NCBI RefSeq assembly: GCF_027595985.1
Contig: NC_073304.1
Location: 46,975,137-47,039,136 of the forward strand
DNA: 64,000 nucleotides
Direction of reading: 5' to 3'
From: Sorex araneus
Taxonomy: Eukaryota; Chordata; Mammalia; Eulipotyphla; Soricidae
In this document: positions 12,184-23,845 of the stretch, piece after piece
Numbering within the stretch: position 1 is the first letter of the stretch
How the letters are laid out: the number at the start of each line of letters is the position of its first letter
Program-made: the position numbers and the translations under genes
Notes under the pieces: model-generated
What the model was told of the DNA's origin: nothing
Databases searched by the model: none
The model's input: only the letters and a program-made list of their open reading frames with translations

Positions 12184-14980
12184 GAGAACCCTAATAAATC
12201 GAATCAGAAATGAAAAGGGGGACATCATAACAGAAACCAGTGAGATTCAAAAGATCATTAGAGATTACTTTGAAGGTCTATACACCACAAAACAAGAGAA
12301 CCTAAAAGAAATGGATGAATTCCTTGATTCCTACAATCTCCCAAGACTGAACAAAGAAGACTTGGAATACCTGAATAGACCCATTAATGTTAAGGAAATT
12401 GAAACTGTAATCAAAAATCTCCCCAAAAACAAAAGCCCAGGCCCAGATGGATTCACTGGTGAATTCTTCAAAACATTTAAAGAAAACCTATTGCCAGTTC
12501 TCCTCAAGCTTTTCCAGGAAATTGAAAAAATAGGAACTCTCCCAAACAGTTTCTATGAAGCGTATATCTCCCTAATACCAAAAGCAAACAAAGACACCAC
12601 TAAGAAAGAAAATTATAGACCAATATCCCTGATGAACATCGATGCGAAGATCCTCAACAAAATATTAGCAAATAGGATCCAACAACTCATCAAAAAGATC
12701 ATATATCATGACCAAGTGGGATTCATCCCGGGGATGCAAGGATAGTTTAACATTCGGAAATCAATCAACATAATCCACCATATCAACAAAAGTAAAGATA
12801 AAAACCATATGATCATATCAATAGATGCAGAGAAAGCATTTGACAAGATCCAACATCCATTCATGATGAAAACCCTCACCAAAATGGGGCTTGGAGGAAC
12901 TTTCCTCAAGATAGTCGAAGCCATCTACCACAAGCCTACGGCAAGCATTATCCTCAACAGGGAAAACCTAAGGGCCTTTCCTCTAAGATCAGGCACAAGA
13001 CAAGGATGCCCACTCTCACCACTTCTCTTCAATATAGTACTGGAAGTACTTGCAATAGCTATTAGACAAGAAAAAGAGATTAAGGGCATCCAGATATGAA
13101 AGGAAGAAATCAAACTCTCACTATTTGCAGACGATATGATACTATATCTAGAGAAGCCTAAAGCCTCTACTAAGAAACTCTTAGAAACAATAGACTTATA
13201 CAGTAAAGTTGCAGGCTACAAAATCAATACCCAAAAATCCATGGCCTTCCTATACACAAACAATGAGGCAAAGGAAAGGGACATGAAAAAAGCAATCCCA
13301 TTCACAATCGTGCCTCAGAAAATCAAGTACCTTGGAATCAGCTTAACCAAGGAAGCAAAAGACCTCTACAAAGAAAACGATAAAACGCTACTCCATGAAA
13401 TAAAAGAGGACATGAGGAAATGGAAACATATACCCTGCTCGTGGATAGGGAGAATCAATATTGTCAAAATGGCAATACCCCCCCCCAGCATTATACAGAT
13501 TCAACGTGATCCCTATAAGGATACCCATGACATTCTTCAAAGAAATGGATCAAGCAATCTTAAAATTCATATGGACAACAAATGCCCACAGATAGCAAAA
13601 ACAATTCTTGGGAAAAAAACGATGGGAGGCATCACCCTCCCCAACCTCAAACTTTACTACAAAGCAGTAACAATTAAAACAGCATGGTACTGGAACAAAG
13701 GCAGAGCCACAGACAATGGAACAGGGTGGAATATCCCTACACACAACCCCAAATGTATGATCATCTAATCTTTGATAAGGGAGCAAGAGATGTGAAGTGG
13801 AGCAAGGAAAGCCTCTTTAACAAACGGTGCTGGCACAACTGGACAACCACCTGCAAAAGAATGGGCTTAGACCTCGACCTGACACCATGCACAAAAGTCA
13901 GATAAAAATGGATTAAAGACCTCAACATCAGACCACAAACCATAAGGTACACTGAAGACAAGGTCGGCAAAACCCTCCACGATATTGAAGATAAAGGTAT
14001 CTTCAAAGATGACATGCAACTGGCCAACCAAGTGGAACAAAGATAAACAAATGGGACTACATTAAATTAAAAAGTTTCTGCACCGCAAAAGATACAGTGA
14101 CCAGAATACAAAGACAATCTACAGAATGGGAAAGGATATTTACACAATACCCATCAGATAAGGGGTTGATATCAATGGTATACAAAGCACTGGTTGAACT
14201 CTACAAGAAGAAAACATCCAACCCCATCAGAAAATGGGGCGAAGAAATGAACAGAAACTTTCCCAAGGAAGAGATACGAATGGCCAAAAGGCACAGGAAA
14301 AAGTGCTCTACATCACTAATCGTCAGGGAGATGCAGATCAAAGCAACCATGAGATACCACCTCACACCACAGAGACTAGCACACAAAAAATTTAAAAAAA
14401 GAACAAAAGCAACCACTGTTGGAGAGGATGTGGGGAGAAAGGGACCCTTCTACACTGCTGGTGGGAATGCTGACTGGTTCAGCCCTATTGGAAAACAATA
14501 TGGACGATTCTCAAAAAATTAGAAATTGAGCTCCCATTTGACCCAGCAATACCACTGCTGGGAATATATCCCAGAGAAGCAAAAAAGTATAGTTGAAATG
14601 ACATCTGCACTTATATGTTCATCGCAGCATTGTTTACAATAGCCAGAATCTGGAAACAACCCGAGTGCCCTAGAACAGATGACTGGTTGAAGAAACTTTG
14701 GTACATCTATACAATGGAATACTATGCAGCTGTTAGAAAAAATGAGGTCTGGGGGCTGGAGCAATAGCACAGCAGGTAGGGCGTTTGCCTTGCTTGTGGC
14801 TGATCTGGGTTCAATTCCCAGCTTCCCATATGGTCCCCTGAGCACTGCCAGGAATAACTCCTGTGCATCTCCGAGTGTGACCCAAAAAGCCAAAAAAAAA
14901 AAAAAAGAAAAAATGAGGTCATGAAGTTTGCATATAAGTGGATCAGCATGGAAAGTATCATGCTAAGTGAAATGAGTCAG
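12184..14980 (+). pseudogene. L1 ORF2 fragment (reverse transcriptase and C-terminal region), broken
   Basis: ORF2 of an L1 retrotransposon encodes endonuclease and reverse transcriptase for target-primed insertion. The endonuclease is absent (5' truncation). One frame from 12311 carries the RT motifs [19 protein letters not shown], the segment with [23 protein letters not shown] and the catalytic FADD (13121-13135), but it is interrupted by TAG at 12743 and TGA at 13097. Past a run of C at about 13480 the coding signal changes frame repeatedly; a clear C-terminal piece is 14097-14522. A SINE splits the last part at 14750. The element cannot encode a working enzyme. Confidence 0.93.
14750..14906 (+). 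mobile_element. SOR-type SINE inserted in L1 ORF2
   Basis: Head, box B (gggttcaattcc) and A tail are present. It is flanked by an exact 14-base duplication (GAAAAAATGAGGTC at 14736-14749 and 14907-14920), both copies being L1 sequence. The SINE is therefore younger than the L1. Confidence 0.93.
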
Positions 14981-15571
14981 AAAGAGAGACAGACATAGAA
15001 GGATTGCACTCATCTGTGGAATGTAGAATAACAGAGTAGGAGACTAACACCCAAGAATAGTAGAAATAAGTACCAGGAGGTTGACTCCAGGGCTTGGAGG
15101 CTGGCCTCACATTCTGGGGAGAAGGCAAGTCAGATAGAGAAGGGAACACCAAGTAAAATGTGTTCGAAGGCATGCAGGGGAAGGGTGATGCGTGCCAAAT
15201 GTAGACTAGAGACTGAGCACAATGGCCACTCAACACCTTTATTGCAAACCACAACACCTAATTAGAGAGAACAAAAGGGAATACCCTGCCACAGTGGCAG
15301 TGTAGGGTGGGGGGAGATGGGATTGGGGAGGGTGGGAGGGATGCTGAGTTTACTGGTGGTGGAGAATGGGCACTGGTGAAGGGATGGGTTCTCGAACTTT
15401 GTATGAGGGAAACATGAGCACAAAAATGTATAAATCTGTAACTGTACCCTCACGGTGATTCACTAATTAAAAATAAATAAATTTTAAAAAAAGATTTAGA
15501 TTACTCATGGTTGGAATGATTTATGAGCTACTGCAAAAATTTAAGATATGCATGAAATTTTTTTTTAATTC

Positions 15572-15752
15572 TTTTTTTTTTTTTTTTGCTTTTTGGGTCA
15601 TACCCGGCAATGCACAGGGGTTACTCCTGGTTTTAAACTCAGGAATTACTCCTTGCGGTGCTCAGGGAACCATATGTGATGCTGGGATTCGAACCCGGGT
15701 CGGCCGCGTGCAAGGCAAACGCCCTACCCCCTGTGCTATTACTCCAGCCCCC
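15572..15752 (-). mobile_element. SOR-type SINE, minus strand
   Basis: T tract, then the complement of the tail, body, box B and head, ending in a run of C near 15748-15755. Little diverged. It lies in the sequence downstream of the L1 3' end. Confidence 0.92.
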
Positions 15753-15841
15753 CCCAAAAAATTTCTTAATCAAAATAAAACCTCTTTGTCTTTTGATTCT
15801 TGTGAATAATATATTACTATAGTTTAAGATTAAATAGCAAA

Positions 15842-16174
15842 TACTGGGATTCTTGGTGGTGGAATATGAGCACTGGTGAAGGGATGGGTATTCGAGCATT
15901 GTATAACTGAGATTTAAACCTGAAAACTTTGTAACTTTCCACATGGTAACTCAATAAAAAATTTTTTAAAAAAACTAATATTAAGGAGAGTTTCATGTTT
16001 CTAGGGGATTTATGGTTTCAGGTTTTTTTATTTAAGTATTACTACATTTCAAGTTAATTTTTTTGTGTACTTTAAGATAGAGGTCCAATTTCATTCTATA
16101 AGCTATTGTTCACTTTCCCCATTCATTTAGCCACTTTTCTTTATAATTAAAGATTCCAATTTATTCCAAAAAAA
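15842..16174 (+). mobile_element. Short L1 3' end with its own transduced tail, nested
   Basis: Flanked by an exact 16-base duplication (AAGATTAAATAGCAAA at 15826-15841 and 16175-16190). The first 125 bases are an L1 3' UTR end (ggtggtggaatatgagcac, then caataaaaaa). About 200 non-3'UTR bases follow, ending in ATTAAA (16146-16151) and an A tract. Part of the extra sequence (about 16080-16130) resembles antisense L1 ORF2, so the donor flank may have held another L1 piece. Confidence 0.75.
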
Positions 16175-16279
16175 AAGATTAAATAGCAAAATAAGAATAT
16201 CTTCTTTTTAATCATGTTCAAACTCTGAATTGTGCTACTTTGTTTTGTAATAAATTTCTTGTGTCACAGACTAAAAAAA

Positions 16280-16294
16280 AAATTTATCTCTTTC
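16280..16294 (+). repeat. Target-site duplication, right copy of the L1 insertion
   Basis: 15 bases, identical to 12169-12183. It directly follows the A tract that begins at 16273. Confidence 0.8.
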
Positions 16295-16910
16295 TTCTAG
16301 CACTTAGTAACAAGTACCTACTAGGGTTTTTACACCATACTATAAGACGCAGCCTCTTTCCTAAAGAATTTTGTATTTCAATTTTTCACATGATATAAGT
16401 GGCCAGTGAAAAACCCCGACTAAATGCAATCAACAGCTATTCTGTACAATGGGAACTTTAAAAACTGTGAAACCTGGAGTCTAAAGAGCTAAATCTTATA
16501 TTCATTTTCACATTATCAGCTCATCAAGGACTATTGGAGCCAGTTGATTGAAGCTGCCAAGAGGAAAAAAAATGCACTCACATTCCATTCTGAAACTTTA
16601 TGAAACTTACCTGAAAATAACAGATGAGTTAGGTCACTTAAGGGTGAAAATACAAAATGTCCTTTAATAAGAAGCCACTTTTGGGCTTCAGCATATTTTA
16701 TGTTTCTCCATTTCTTTCCTGGTATCTGATTCTGGGGTCATTTTTCTTTTTGTTTATTCTTTCAGCAAAGGATAAGTAGGACAGGGGAAATGGCAAATAA
16801 ATTTTACTGTAACTTCTATTGCTTAATAATTTTTAAAAGGTCTAAGGTTAAGAACACTTCCAAGCATTGAATAAAGTTCATGTAAGGATATGAATGGCAA
16901 TTCCAAAACA
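16295..16910. other. Intergenic, no recognised feature
   Basis: Nothing beyond AT-rich sequence between the L1 duplication and a type II SINE. Confidence 0.45.
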
Positions 16911-16913
16911 TTG

Positions 16914-17150
16914 TAGCACTGTCTTCCTGTTGTTCAAAGATTTGCTCCAGTGGGCACCAGTAACATCTCCATTGAGACTTGTTACTGTTTTTGGCATATT
17001 GAATACGTCATGGGTAGCTTGCCAGGCTCTGCCATACGGGCAGGATACTCTCGGTAGCTTGCCGGGCTCTCCAAGAGGGATGGAGGAATCGAACCCGGGT
17101 CGGCTGTGTGCAAGGCAAACACCCTACCCACTGTACTACTGCTCCAGCCT
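16914..17150 (-). mobile_element. Type II SINE, minus strand
   Basis: Body and head recognisable; ends ctactgctccagcct. Moderately diverged. Confidence 0.87.
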
Positions 17151-17282
17151 AGTTAAAAGTTAAGTGGAAATAAAAAAAAAACAACAACAAGATGAGGCTA
17201 AGGATTTGAATCAATAGTAGATTATATATAGGACCCTGGTTTTGATCCCTGACACCAGAAACCAAAAAGAAATCAAGGTAAG

Positions 17283-17283
<1 letters not shown>

Positions 17284-17316
<33 letters not shown>
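17284..17316 (+). repeat. (GT)n microsatellite at the end of an old SINE
   Basis: About 32 bases of GT after a decayed SINE head at 17188-17275 (ctggttttgatccctgacacc). Confidence 0.9.
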
Positions 17317-17317
<1 letters not shown>

Positions 17318-17634
17318 ATTTATATTAAAAGAATTACAAAACTATATTTATAAATAATTATTTTGGGGAAGATACACAAGAAAGCTAATAGCTTGACCTG
17401 TCCCTGAAAAGAAGTGAGTGACAGAAAGGGTAAAAAGAGTTTTTCCATGGATATCCTTTCACATCTCTCGAATGCTGATCCTTCTACCTGTATGGCCTAT
17501 TTCTCAAAACAACGGTTTGAAAAAATAAGTAAAATTTTTTTTAAGTACTGGCTAAGATTTTAGAATTTCAGTAATTTCTTCGAACAGACTTCATGGTATG
17601 ATAGAAAGACCATTGTTTTTGGAGTTAAAAAAAA

Positions 17635-17815
17635 AAAAAAAGACCTGGTTCCAAAACCTGGTTTGCTACTTTTGTGACCTTGGCCAAGTTCCTTATATTA
17701 GCTGAATCTGTTTGGGCATCAATAAACTCAGTATAACAAAAGCTACTTTGTGAAGGCTAGACATTATGTAAAACTGTCCTGTTCTTACTAAAGGGTAGCT
17801 ATTATTCCATGAATT
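17635..17815 (+). repeat. MIR element
   Basis: The MIR core order is visible: cctggtttgctac, ttgtgaccttggccaagtt, then a gggtagctattatt end. Confidence 0.75.
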
Positions 17816-18459
17816 TTAATCATTCTTCTTATCCATGACCACCAATTATGACTTGGCCAGTGATTAAAGGGGGCCTGAGGGAGGAATGAGGTCTAACAGT
17901 CTTAATAATAGAGATCAACTACCTTTGGGGGGGAGGGGGAATCCTTATGCAGGTGCTATTGTAGGGGGTGGGGAGAGAAGGGGGTCTTTTGAATCAAAAG
18001 CCTAAGTGCTTTTTAAAGGATATTTACAGATTGTTCCAAGAGATCAAGCAGAAATGGCATTTAATAATGGCCAAATGCCGCAAGGCAATTTCACATTGGT
18101 TCACCCTATATTGCTACTTTACTCCCCTTTTCCTACTCTGTTTCTTGGAATTGCTCACCCTAACAGAGCAGAGAACACACTAAGTCCTTTATATTCTCTA
18201 GGGGGAAAAACGGGTAAGCCTGCGGCCTACCTAGTCAAAGAGTCTGGGGCTGTGAAGCAGATATTACTGGTGCCCTAGCTGTGGTCTTCATAATATTTGC
18301 TTCCCCGATGACAGTATTTGCATTTTTTTCTGTGATAAAGCTTGTTGCCAACCTCAACTAATATTTTCTCCCATTCTATGTGCTATCTTTTAATGCCCTG
18401 GATGGCATAGTTTGCAGCATCTATTTTTAAATTTTTGATTAAGTTCAAATTATTTTAAG

Positions 18460-18735
18460 GGGCCTCCAAGTCAGTGCTCATGAGCCCTAGGGGCCCCTTC
18501 CAGTGATTTTCAGCCAATGAGGCCAACGTTTCAATGCTGCTCAGTCTCCAGTTCTGGGTATTGCCTTAGGCCACCCCAGTGATATCCCGGAACATCCACG
18601 GTCACACATGGCAGTGCTTAGTGGGGTTCAGGTCTGGGCCTGGCAATGCTCAGGGGACCCTTTGGTGATGGAGATCGAACCTGGGAGGGTCTCACGCAAG
18701 GTGAGTGCTGTCACCCCAGTACTTCTTTCCAGCCA
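18460..18735 (-). repeat. Old SINE-derived segment, minus strand
   Basis: Ends with a SINE head complement (gatcgaacctgggagggtctcacgc split over 18675-18700). The upstream part is SINE-like but expanded. Confidence 0.5.
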
Positions 18736-18744
18736 CAAGAATGA

Positions 18745-19106
18745 TTTTTTCTTTCCAATTTTTATTGAGGTACCATGATTTACAATACTGCTCATGATAG
18801 TTTCATGGATACATCATTACAATACCAGTGTCTGCTTTCCTCCACCAGAGTCTCAGAGATGTTTTTCATTCTCTAGTCAAGCTCAGTTCTACAGACCAAC
18901 CCACTAGTGTTGTTACCATTGGCCTCCCCCTCCAGCCTAGAATGAATTATTTATTTTTATTGAATCACCATTGAGATAGAGCATTACAAAGCTGTTCATG
19001 ATTGGGTTTCAATTATACAATGTTCCAATACCCATCCCTCAACCAGTGTAATTTTCTAGCATCCAAGTCCTTCCCCGCTACCCCCAGCACTCTTCCCCCT
19101 CACTCT

Positions 19107-19159
<53 letters not shown>

Positions 19160-19230
19160 CCACTGCAAACCATAATGGTTTGCAACACAGATACTAAATG
19201 TTTATAATGGAATTATTTTTTAATGCAAAT
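18745..19230 (-). repeat. L1 3' end fragments, inverted, with (CT)n
   Basis: 18955-19040 is the complement of the L1 3' terminus seen at 9985-10100. A (CT)n run at 19103-19157 follows, in the position where the plus-strand copy has (GA)n. 18745-18935 looks like a different, older relative (ttattgaggtaccatgatttac). Confidence 0.65.
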
Positions 19231-19239
19231 GTCACTTTC

Positions 19240-19740
19240 CTAAACCTTAATGAGTCTGAGATCTAGTTCTGCTCCCTCTACAGTACCTGCATGTTTGTGT
19301 TCCTTTCACTTTAAAATCAATTCAGTACTGCTCCTTCAGCGGAAACCACTTTTCCTTCTACTTGTTCCTTTATTAACTCTCCCATTGATTCTTTCAGCCT
19401 CGCTCTCTCTAAACCCATTATGGCCAACTGTTGAAAGCTCCTCTCTCATTTACTACTTCTGCATAAACTTAATGGCAATGCTATTCTCTCATGCTCTTCC
19501 ACAGGGCTAGATCCATTTCTTTCTTATTCCACTTTGCATCTATAGTCCCTAGCACAGTGCTTGGCATATATTAGTATCATAATATCTGGTGAATGATAAA
19601 CTCACTAAAAGAATGAATGAATGAATGAATGAATGGTATAGAACAGAGACCTTGTCATATGATTGAGAAGCATAAAGCAAGGCTTTAGTCCTCGGGTAAC
19701 CAGAGAAGATTGGTAATGAACATGGAGAACGTTCTTTCTG
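19240..19740. other. Intergenic, no gene recognised
   Basis: Includes a short (GAAT)n run at 19611-19634; nothing else is named with confidence. Confidence 0.4.
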
Positions 19741-19868
19741 AGGGCACTGTAAGTGATTCTTTATTATTGTTTACTTTTACCCTTGGTCAAGTTTCTGTTT
19801 GAAAGAACTAGGTTTGGGATTTTTTTGTACCCAAAATATATTAGTAAACTGCACACACACAAAAAAGT

Positions 19869-19870
<2 letters not shown>

Positions 19871-19948
<78 letters not shown>
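19871..19948 (+). repeat. (CT)n microsatellite
   Basis: About 78 bases, uninterrupted, followed by a short CTCACTCTC remnant. Confidence 0.97.
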
Positions 19949-19951
<3 letters not shown>

Positions 19952-20029
19952 CACTCTCTAACTGTTCAGAGGAGGAAAAGAGGTTCTGAGATCAAAATAA
20001 CTAAGGCCTCAAATTTAGTAAACATCTGA

Positions 20030-20805
20030 CCTATGTGTGTGTCTGACTAAGATACATGAAGCATTTTCTATGTCTGACACTGAAGTAGAGTCACTATTCC
20101 AAGACTGATTTAGGACTAGACAAGGTCTATGATAGTCTCATATGAGAAAAAAAAAATTCCAATCCTAAAAAGGTTCCTAGCTGAATTTCAAATGTAGTAA
20201 ACATTCCTTCCTGTGGTAATGATGTTTTTCTCAGAATAGTTTGCCTTATATAAAATAGATCAAAACTAATATTACTAAGAACTAAATTACTAAAAGCAAA
20301 AACTTTGTATCCACAAGAGCCAAACCATGTGGATGATGGTTCAATTCTCCCTAAGTTGGTCATTCTCTTTTCTTTGGCTGCAGCTCTTCCAAATAGCTTC
20401 CCGGCAGAGTCACACATCTTCCTTTTAACACTATGTTCAACTTGCGTGACTAACACTGAGGAACTTGCCTGTGACAAGAGTCATCCTTAGCTTGTCACTA
20501 CTTCTAAATGCAGGGTGGTTCTCAGTGAGTGTTCTGGCGAAGATAGTCCTCTCTGGGGTATGGGTGCGACCTCATCCAGTCAATGAGTGTTACTGAATCC
20601 AGGAAACACTTTGGGCTGAACAGGGCTGATTTCATTTGATGTCAATCATAATCATCTAATTGTTGAGCCTCTTGGTCATTTTAAGGAAAAGTTTACAGAT
20701 TTTACTCAACTTTCGTGCAGTGTTGCCTCATTCTATAGCAACAGAAAGCAAATACTGAAAAAAACAAAGTTTTCCATAGTAGAAGAGTCATAGTAAATAT
20801 ATGAT
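20030..20805. other. Intergenic, no recognised feature
   Basis: A 116-codon minus-strand frame at 20127-20477 has no domain, signal or coding bias that I can identify. Confidence 0.4.
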
Positions 20806-20821
20806 TAAGAATTTCTGTTCT

Positions 20822-21012
20822 GGGGCTGGAGTGATAGCACAGCAGGTGGGGCATTTGCCTTGCACGAGGCTGATCCAGGTTCGATTCCCAGCATCCCATA
20901 TAGTCCCCTGAGCACCACCAGGAGTAATTCCTAAGTGCAGAGCCAGGAGTAACCCCTGTGCATGGCCAGGTGTGACCCAAAAAGCAAAACAACAACAACA
21001 ACAACAAAAACC
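20822..21012 (+). mobile_element. SOR-type SINE, full length
   Basis: Exact 15-base duplication AAGAATTTCTGTTCT at 20807-20821 and 21013-21027. The tail is (CAA)n-like. Confidence 0.94.
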
Positions 21013-21109
21013 AAGAATTTCTGTTCTAATCATACTTCACATTTGGCCATTACATGGAAAAAAAAAATCCTATGTATTTGAAAGCAGTTTTCTAATGTGA
21101 GCTCTTGTG

Positions 21110-21195
21110 TTATCTCTCTCTCTCCCCTCTCTCTCTCTCTCACACACACACACAGACACACACACAGACACACACACAGACACACACACACAGAC
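21110..21195 (+). repeat. Compound (CT)n-(CA)n-(CACAGA)n microsatellite
   Basis: CT run, then CACACACAGA higher-order units repeated four times. Confidence 0.93.
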
Positions 21196-21199
21196 ACTT

Positions 21200-21475
21200 T
21201 TTTTTTCTCATTTTGGAGTCATACCTAGTTCTGGTCAGATCCATGCAATGCTAATCAGCAGTCCCTGACCATCATGCTCAAACTCAAAAGCTTTGGACGC
21301 AAACTTCTTTTGTTTCTGGGGTCACACCAAGGGGCTAGTCCTGGCTCTGTGCTCAGGTGTCACTCCCGGTGATATTTGGGAGCACGATGCTGGGAATAGA
21401 ACTCAGGCCTCCTGTGCGCAAGCATGTGCTCAGCCCTTTGAGCTCTGAGCTTTGAGCTCAGCCTTCTCTAGCCCT
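21200..21475 (-). repeat. Old SINE pieces, minus strand
   Basis: gggtcacaccaaggggc, tgctgggaatagaactcagg and a Cys/Leu-type head complement; decayed. Confidence 0.5.
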
Positions 21476-21729
21476 TAGCTTTTCCCTTTCAAATTTACCA
21501 TCATAACATTTATCATCTTCTGCCTAAATGTTAAAAGTGACAAGTGTCTTATTATACTAACAAAGGTAATTTGGGGGAAAGTAGGGGAGTGGAAGCTCAT
21601 TGCTAAGAAACAAATATGACTAAAGGGTTGTAATTTCTAATTCCACCACTGCTAGTGTCTGAGAATTGCTTGTGAAAAGCAATTCACAGAGAATTGCTTT
21701 GAGAAAATCAAGGCTTAGGAATCCCTGTT

Positions 21730-21960
21730 ACAAATGACTGCAGGAACACCAATAAAAGAACACAGAAAGGACAAATGAAATAAAAAATAAAAGAGGAACA
21801 TTACAACAATCTACAGAATTATAAAGGATTGTGCGACAACTATGACAAGCACACAGAAAATTGGAAAGTCTAGAAGAAATTGATCAATCACTGGAAATAT
21901 ACAACCTTATCCAAATTGAACCATGAAGAAATAGAAAAATCTAATTACATATATTACTAG
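21730..21960 (+). repeat. Old L1 ORF2 fragment
   Basis: Broken frames give WKV, HWKYTTLSKLNHEEIEKSN, which follows the order of L1 ORF2 between the endonuclease and RT regions. Confidence 0.5.
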
Positions 21961-22910
21961 TGAGAGAAGCTATTGGTCAGATAGGGGAGGCCTTAGTGAT
22001 GAGTTTCAGGAAGTAACGAAACCAAGATATAATCTAAAAAAGGAAGTTACTCTGTCACCAGCCCTTTTGCCAGCTAAGAAATGTGAAGGCTAAACTCTTT
22101 TTGGAGGCGCAGGATCCTAAGGTCTGACTGAATGATGCCAATATCAGCTCAGAGAAAACTAGAATCAACCTATCCCAACCCTCGGGAGAAAAGAAACTTT
22201 AGCAAAAACAAAAGGTCCTCAAATAACAATATGTATGAAGACCGTCAAAGATTCAAAGTGTTTCCCCTTGACAGCACCCTAGCAAAGAACTCTTACCTAC
22301 AAGGTAAGATTCCCAGCCTAGGTAGTTTGGAAAGGTTCCCAGCCTAGGTAGTTTGGAAAACTCCTATGGAACCAGCTTTGCAAAAGCAAGCCACACGCAT
22401 TCAGAGGTCACCCATATACCAACTTGGGATGTGTAATTGCTTTCACTAACCTCATGGGGTTAGATCCCCTCTTTCCTCTGTTGTTTCCTAAATAAAAGTG
22501 CCAAGCCTCACATTTGTCCCTCCTGAAATTCTCTGCAGTGAGAACAGGCAATGGGCCTGTGACACCAGGTGAAGGTGAGGATCTTGGAGATGGTGCCAAG
22601 AAGGAGACTGTGCAGACTTTTGCCAATCTGGATGCCCTTCACCCCATTCCTACCCTGGACACTTGACCAATGAGACTGTGACAGGTCAAGCAGGTGGGCA
22701 GTAGCACCCTCACTACTGAAGCTACTTCCTCCCAGCACCTCAAGGGCAACACTACTAAGGAAATGAAATCAGTAATCAGAAAACGCCCAACAAAAACATA
22801 TGAAGAATTTATACTACCACTCAAGAGTTAAATAAATAAATAAATAAATAAAGCACTCTGATTCTCAGACTCTAAAGTGAATAGAGGAACTGAATCCAAA
22901 AGAAATTTTT
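21961..22910 (+). other. Unassigned block, possibly an old LTR
   Basis: No coding signal. An aaataaaagtgccaagcctc segment at about 22488-22508 followed by a C/G-rich stretch resembles an LTR polyadenylation region. A 25-base tandem duplication (cagcctaggtagtttgg) sits at 22313-22361. No terminal repeats or internal retroviral region were found. Confidence 0.25.
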
Positions 22911-22914
22911 TTGT

Positions 22915-23060
22915 TTTGTTTTCGGGTTAGCTCTAGCTGTGTACTCAGGGATCACTCCTGATGAGCTCACTGGACCGAATGGGATGCTGGGGATTAAATC
23001 CCGCTCAGCCACGTGCAAGGCCAGCGCCCCACTGGTTGGACTATTGCTTCACCCTCCTGA
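22915..23060 (-). repeat. Old SINE, minus strand
   Basis: ggatgctggggattaaatccc box B complement and a degraded head near 23050. Confidence 0.6.
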
Positions 23061-23089
23061 ATCAAATTTTTCTTATATTTGTTATTTAT

Positions 23090-23806
23090 ATAATTTTTTT
23101 TTTACTGAGTAGGAAGTTTTCTAAAGAAGAGATATAAATGGCCAACAGATACATGAAAAGATGCCCAACATCACCAAGGAACTAGCATGAAAAGGGGCTC
23201 AATTTTCAATTTTACTGATCGATCCTTAGGGAGCTACTATTAATACTGCTGGGGTTACAAAGAAATATTTTGAGCACAACTGGGCTGACCACAGGCACAT
23301 TCTGTCCTCAGAATATCTTGCTGCTCGGGGTGTGAAAGAACACTGCCTAGTGTGGGAAACTTCATCAAAACAAACCCGCTACAATACCACCTGCAAGTAA
23401 TGTCCCTCTTCTCTAAGGCTAAAAAACACCTCTAGCCCTGGCACAGATGGTTCTTTTCAGTTTCACCTGCTCTATTTGATTCTTATTTGCTTTTACTCTA
23501 GACTTTGGTCAAATCTTTTACACCCCAGACTTTCTGCCCACAGCAAAAACACAATAAGATATTACCTTATACATGTTAGTAGGCTATAATAATAATAATA
23601 AATAAAAAAGACAATAAAAAATGTTAGTGAAAATGTGGGGGAAAGGGAACTTTGTGAAACTTTGTGAAATGTTGGTGAGAATGTAAAGTGAAGTAGCCAC
23701 CATGGGAAAACGTATACCAGTGCACTGAAAAATTAAAATAATGGGTCGGTAAAGAAAATGACAAACACTTGCATACGCATATACCCACCCCGTGCACGCG
23801 CACGCG

Positions 23807-23845
<39 letters not shown>

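Larger units (their letters stand above)
12184..16279 (+). mobile_element. 5'-truncated L1 insertion with probable 3'-transduced flank
   Basis: Flanked by an exact 15-base duplication (AAATTTATCTCTTTC at 12169-12183 and 16280-16294). The element starts inside ORF2, runs through the 3' UTR and reaches an L1 3' end near 15485 with an A-rich tail. About 250 bases of non-L1 sequence follow, ending with AATAAA at 16249-16254 and an A tract at 16273-16282 that meets the second duplication. A minus-strand SINE (about 15572-15752) and a second L1-derived insertion (15842-16174) landed later in that flank, and a plus-strand SINE (14750-14906) landed in ORF2. Confidence 0.8.

Noticed and set aside
12311-13768. 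Intact reverse transcriptase, possibly a retron or group II intron
   Set aside because: Motif order and surroundings are those of mammalian L1 ORF2, with in-frame stops and frameshifts.
20127-20477. 116-codon minus-strand frame
   Set aside because: No recognisable domain, no splice context, no paralogue that I know; chance length for AT-moderate sequence.
21961-22640. Endogenous retroviral LTR
   Set aside because: Only a polyadenylation-like region was seen; no matching second LTR, primer-binding site or internal genes. Kept as an unassigned block instead.
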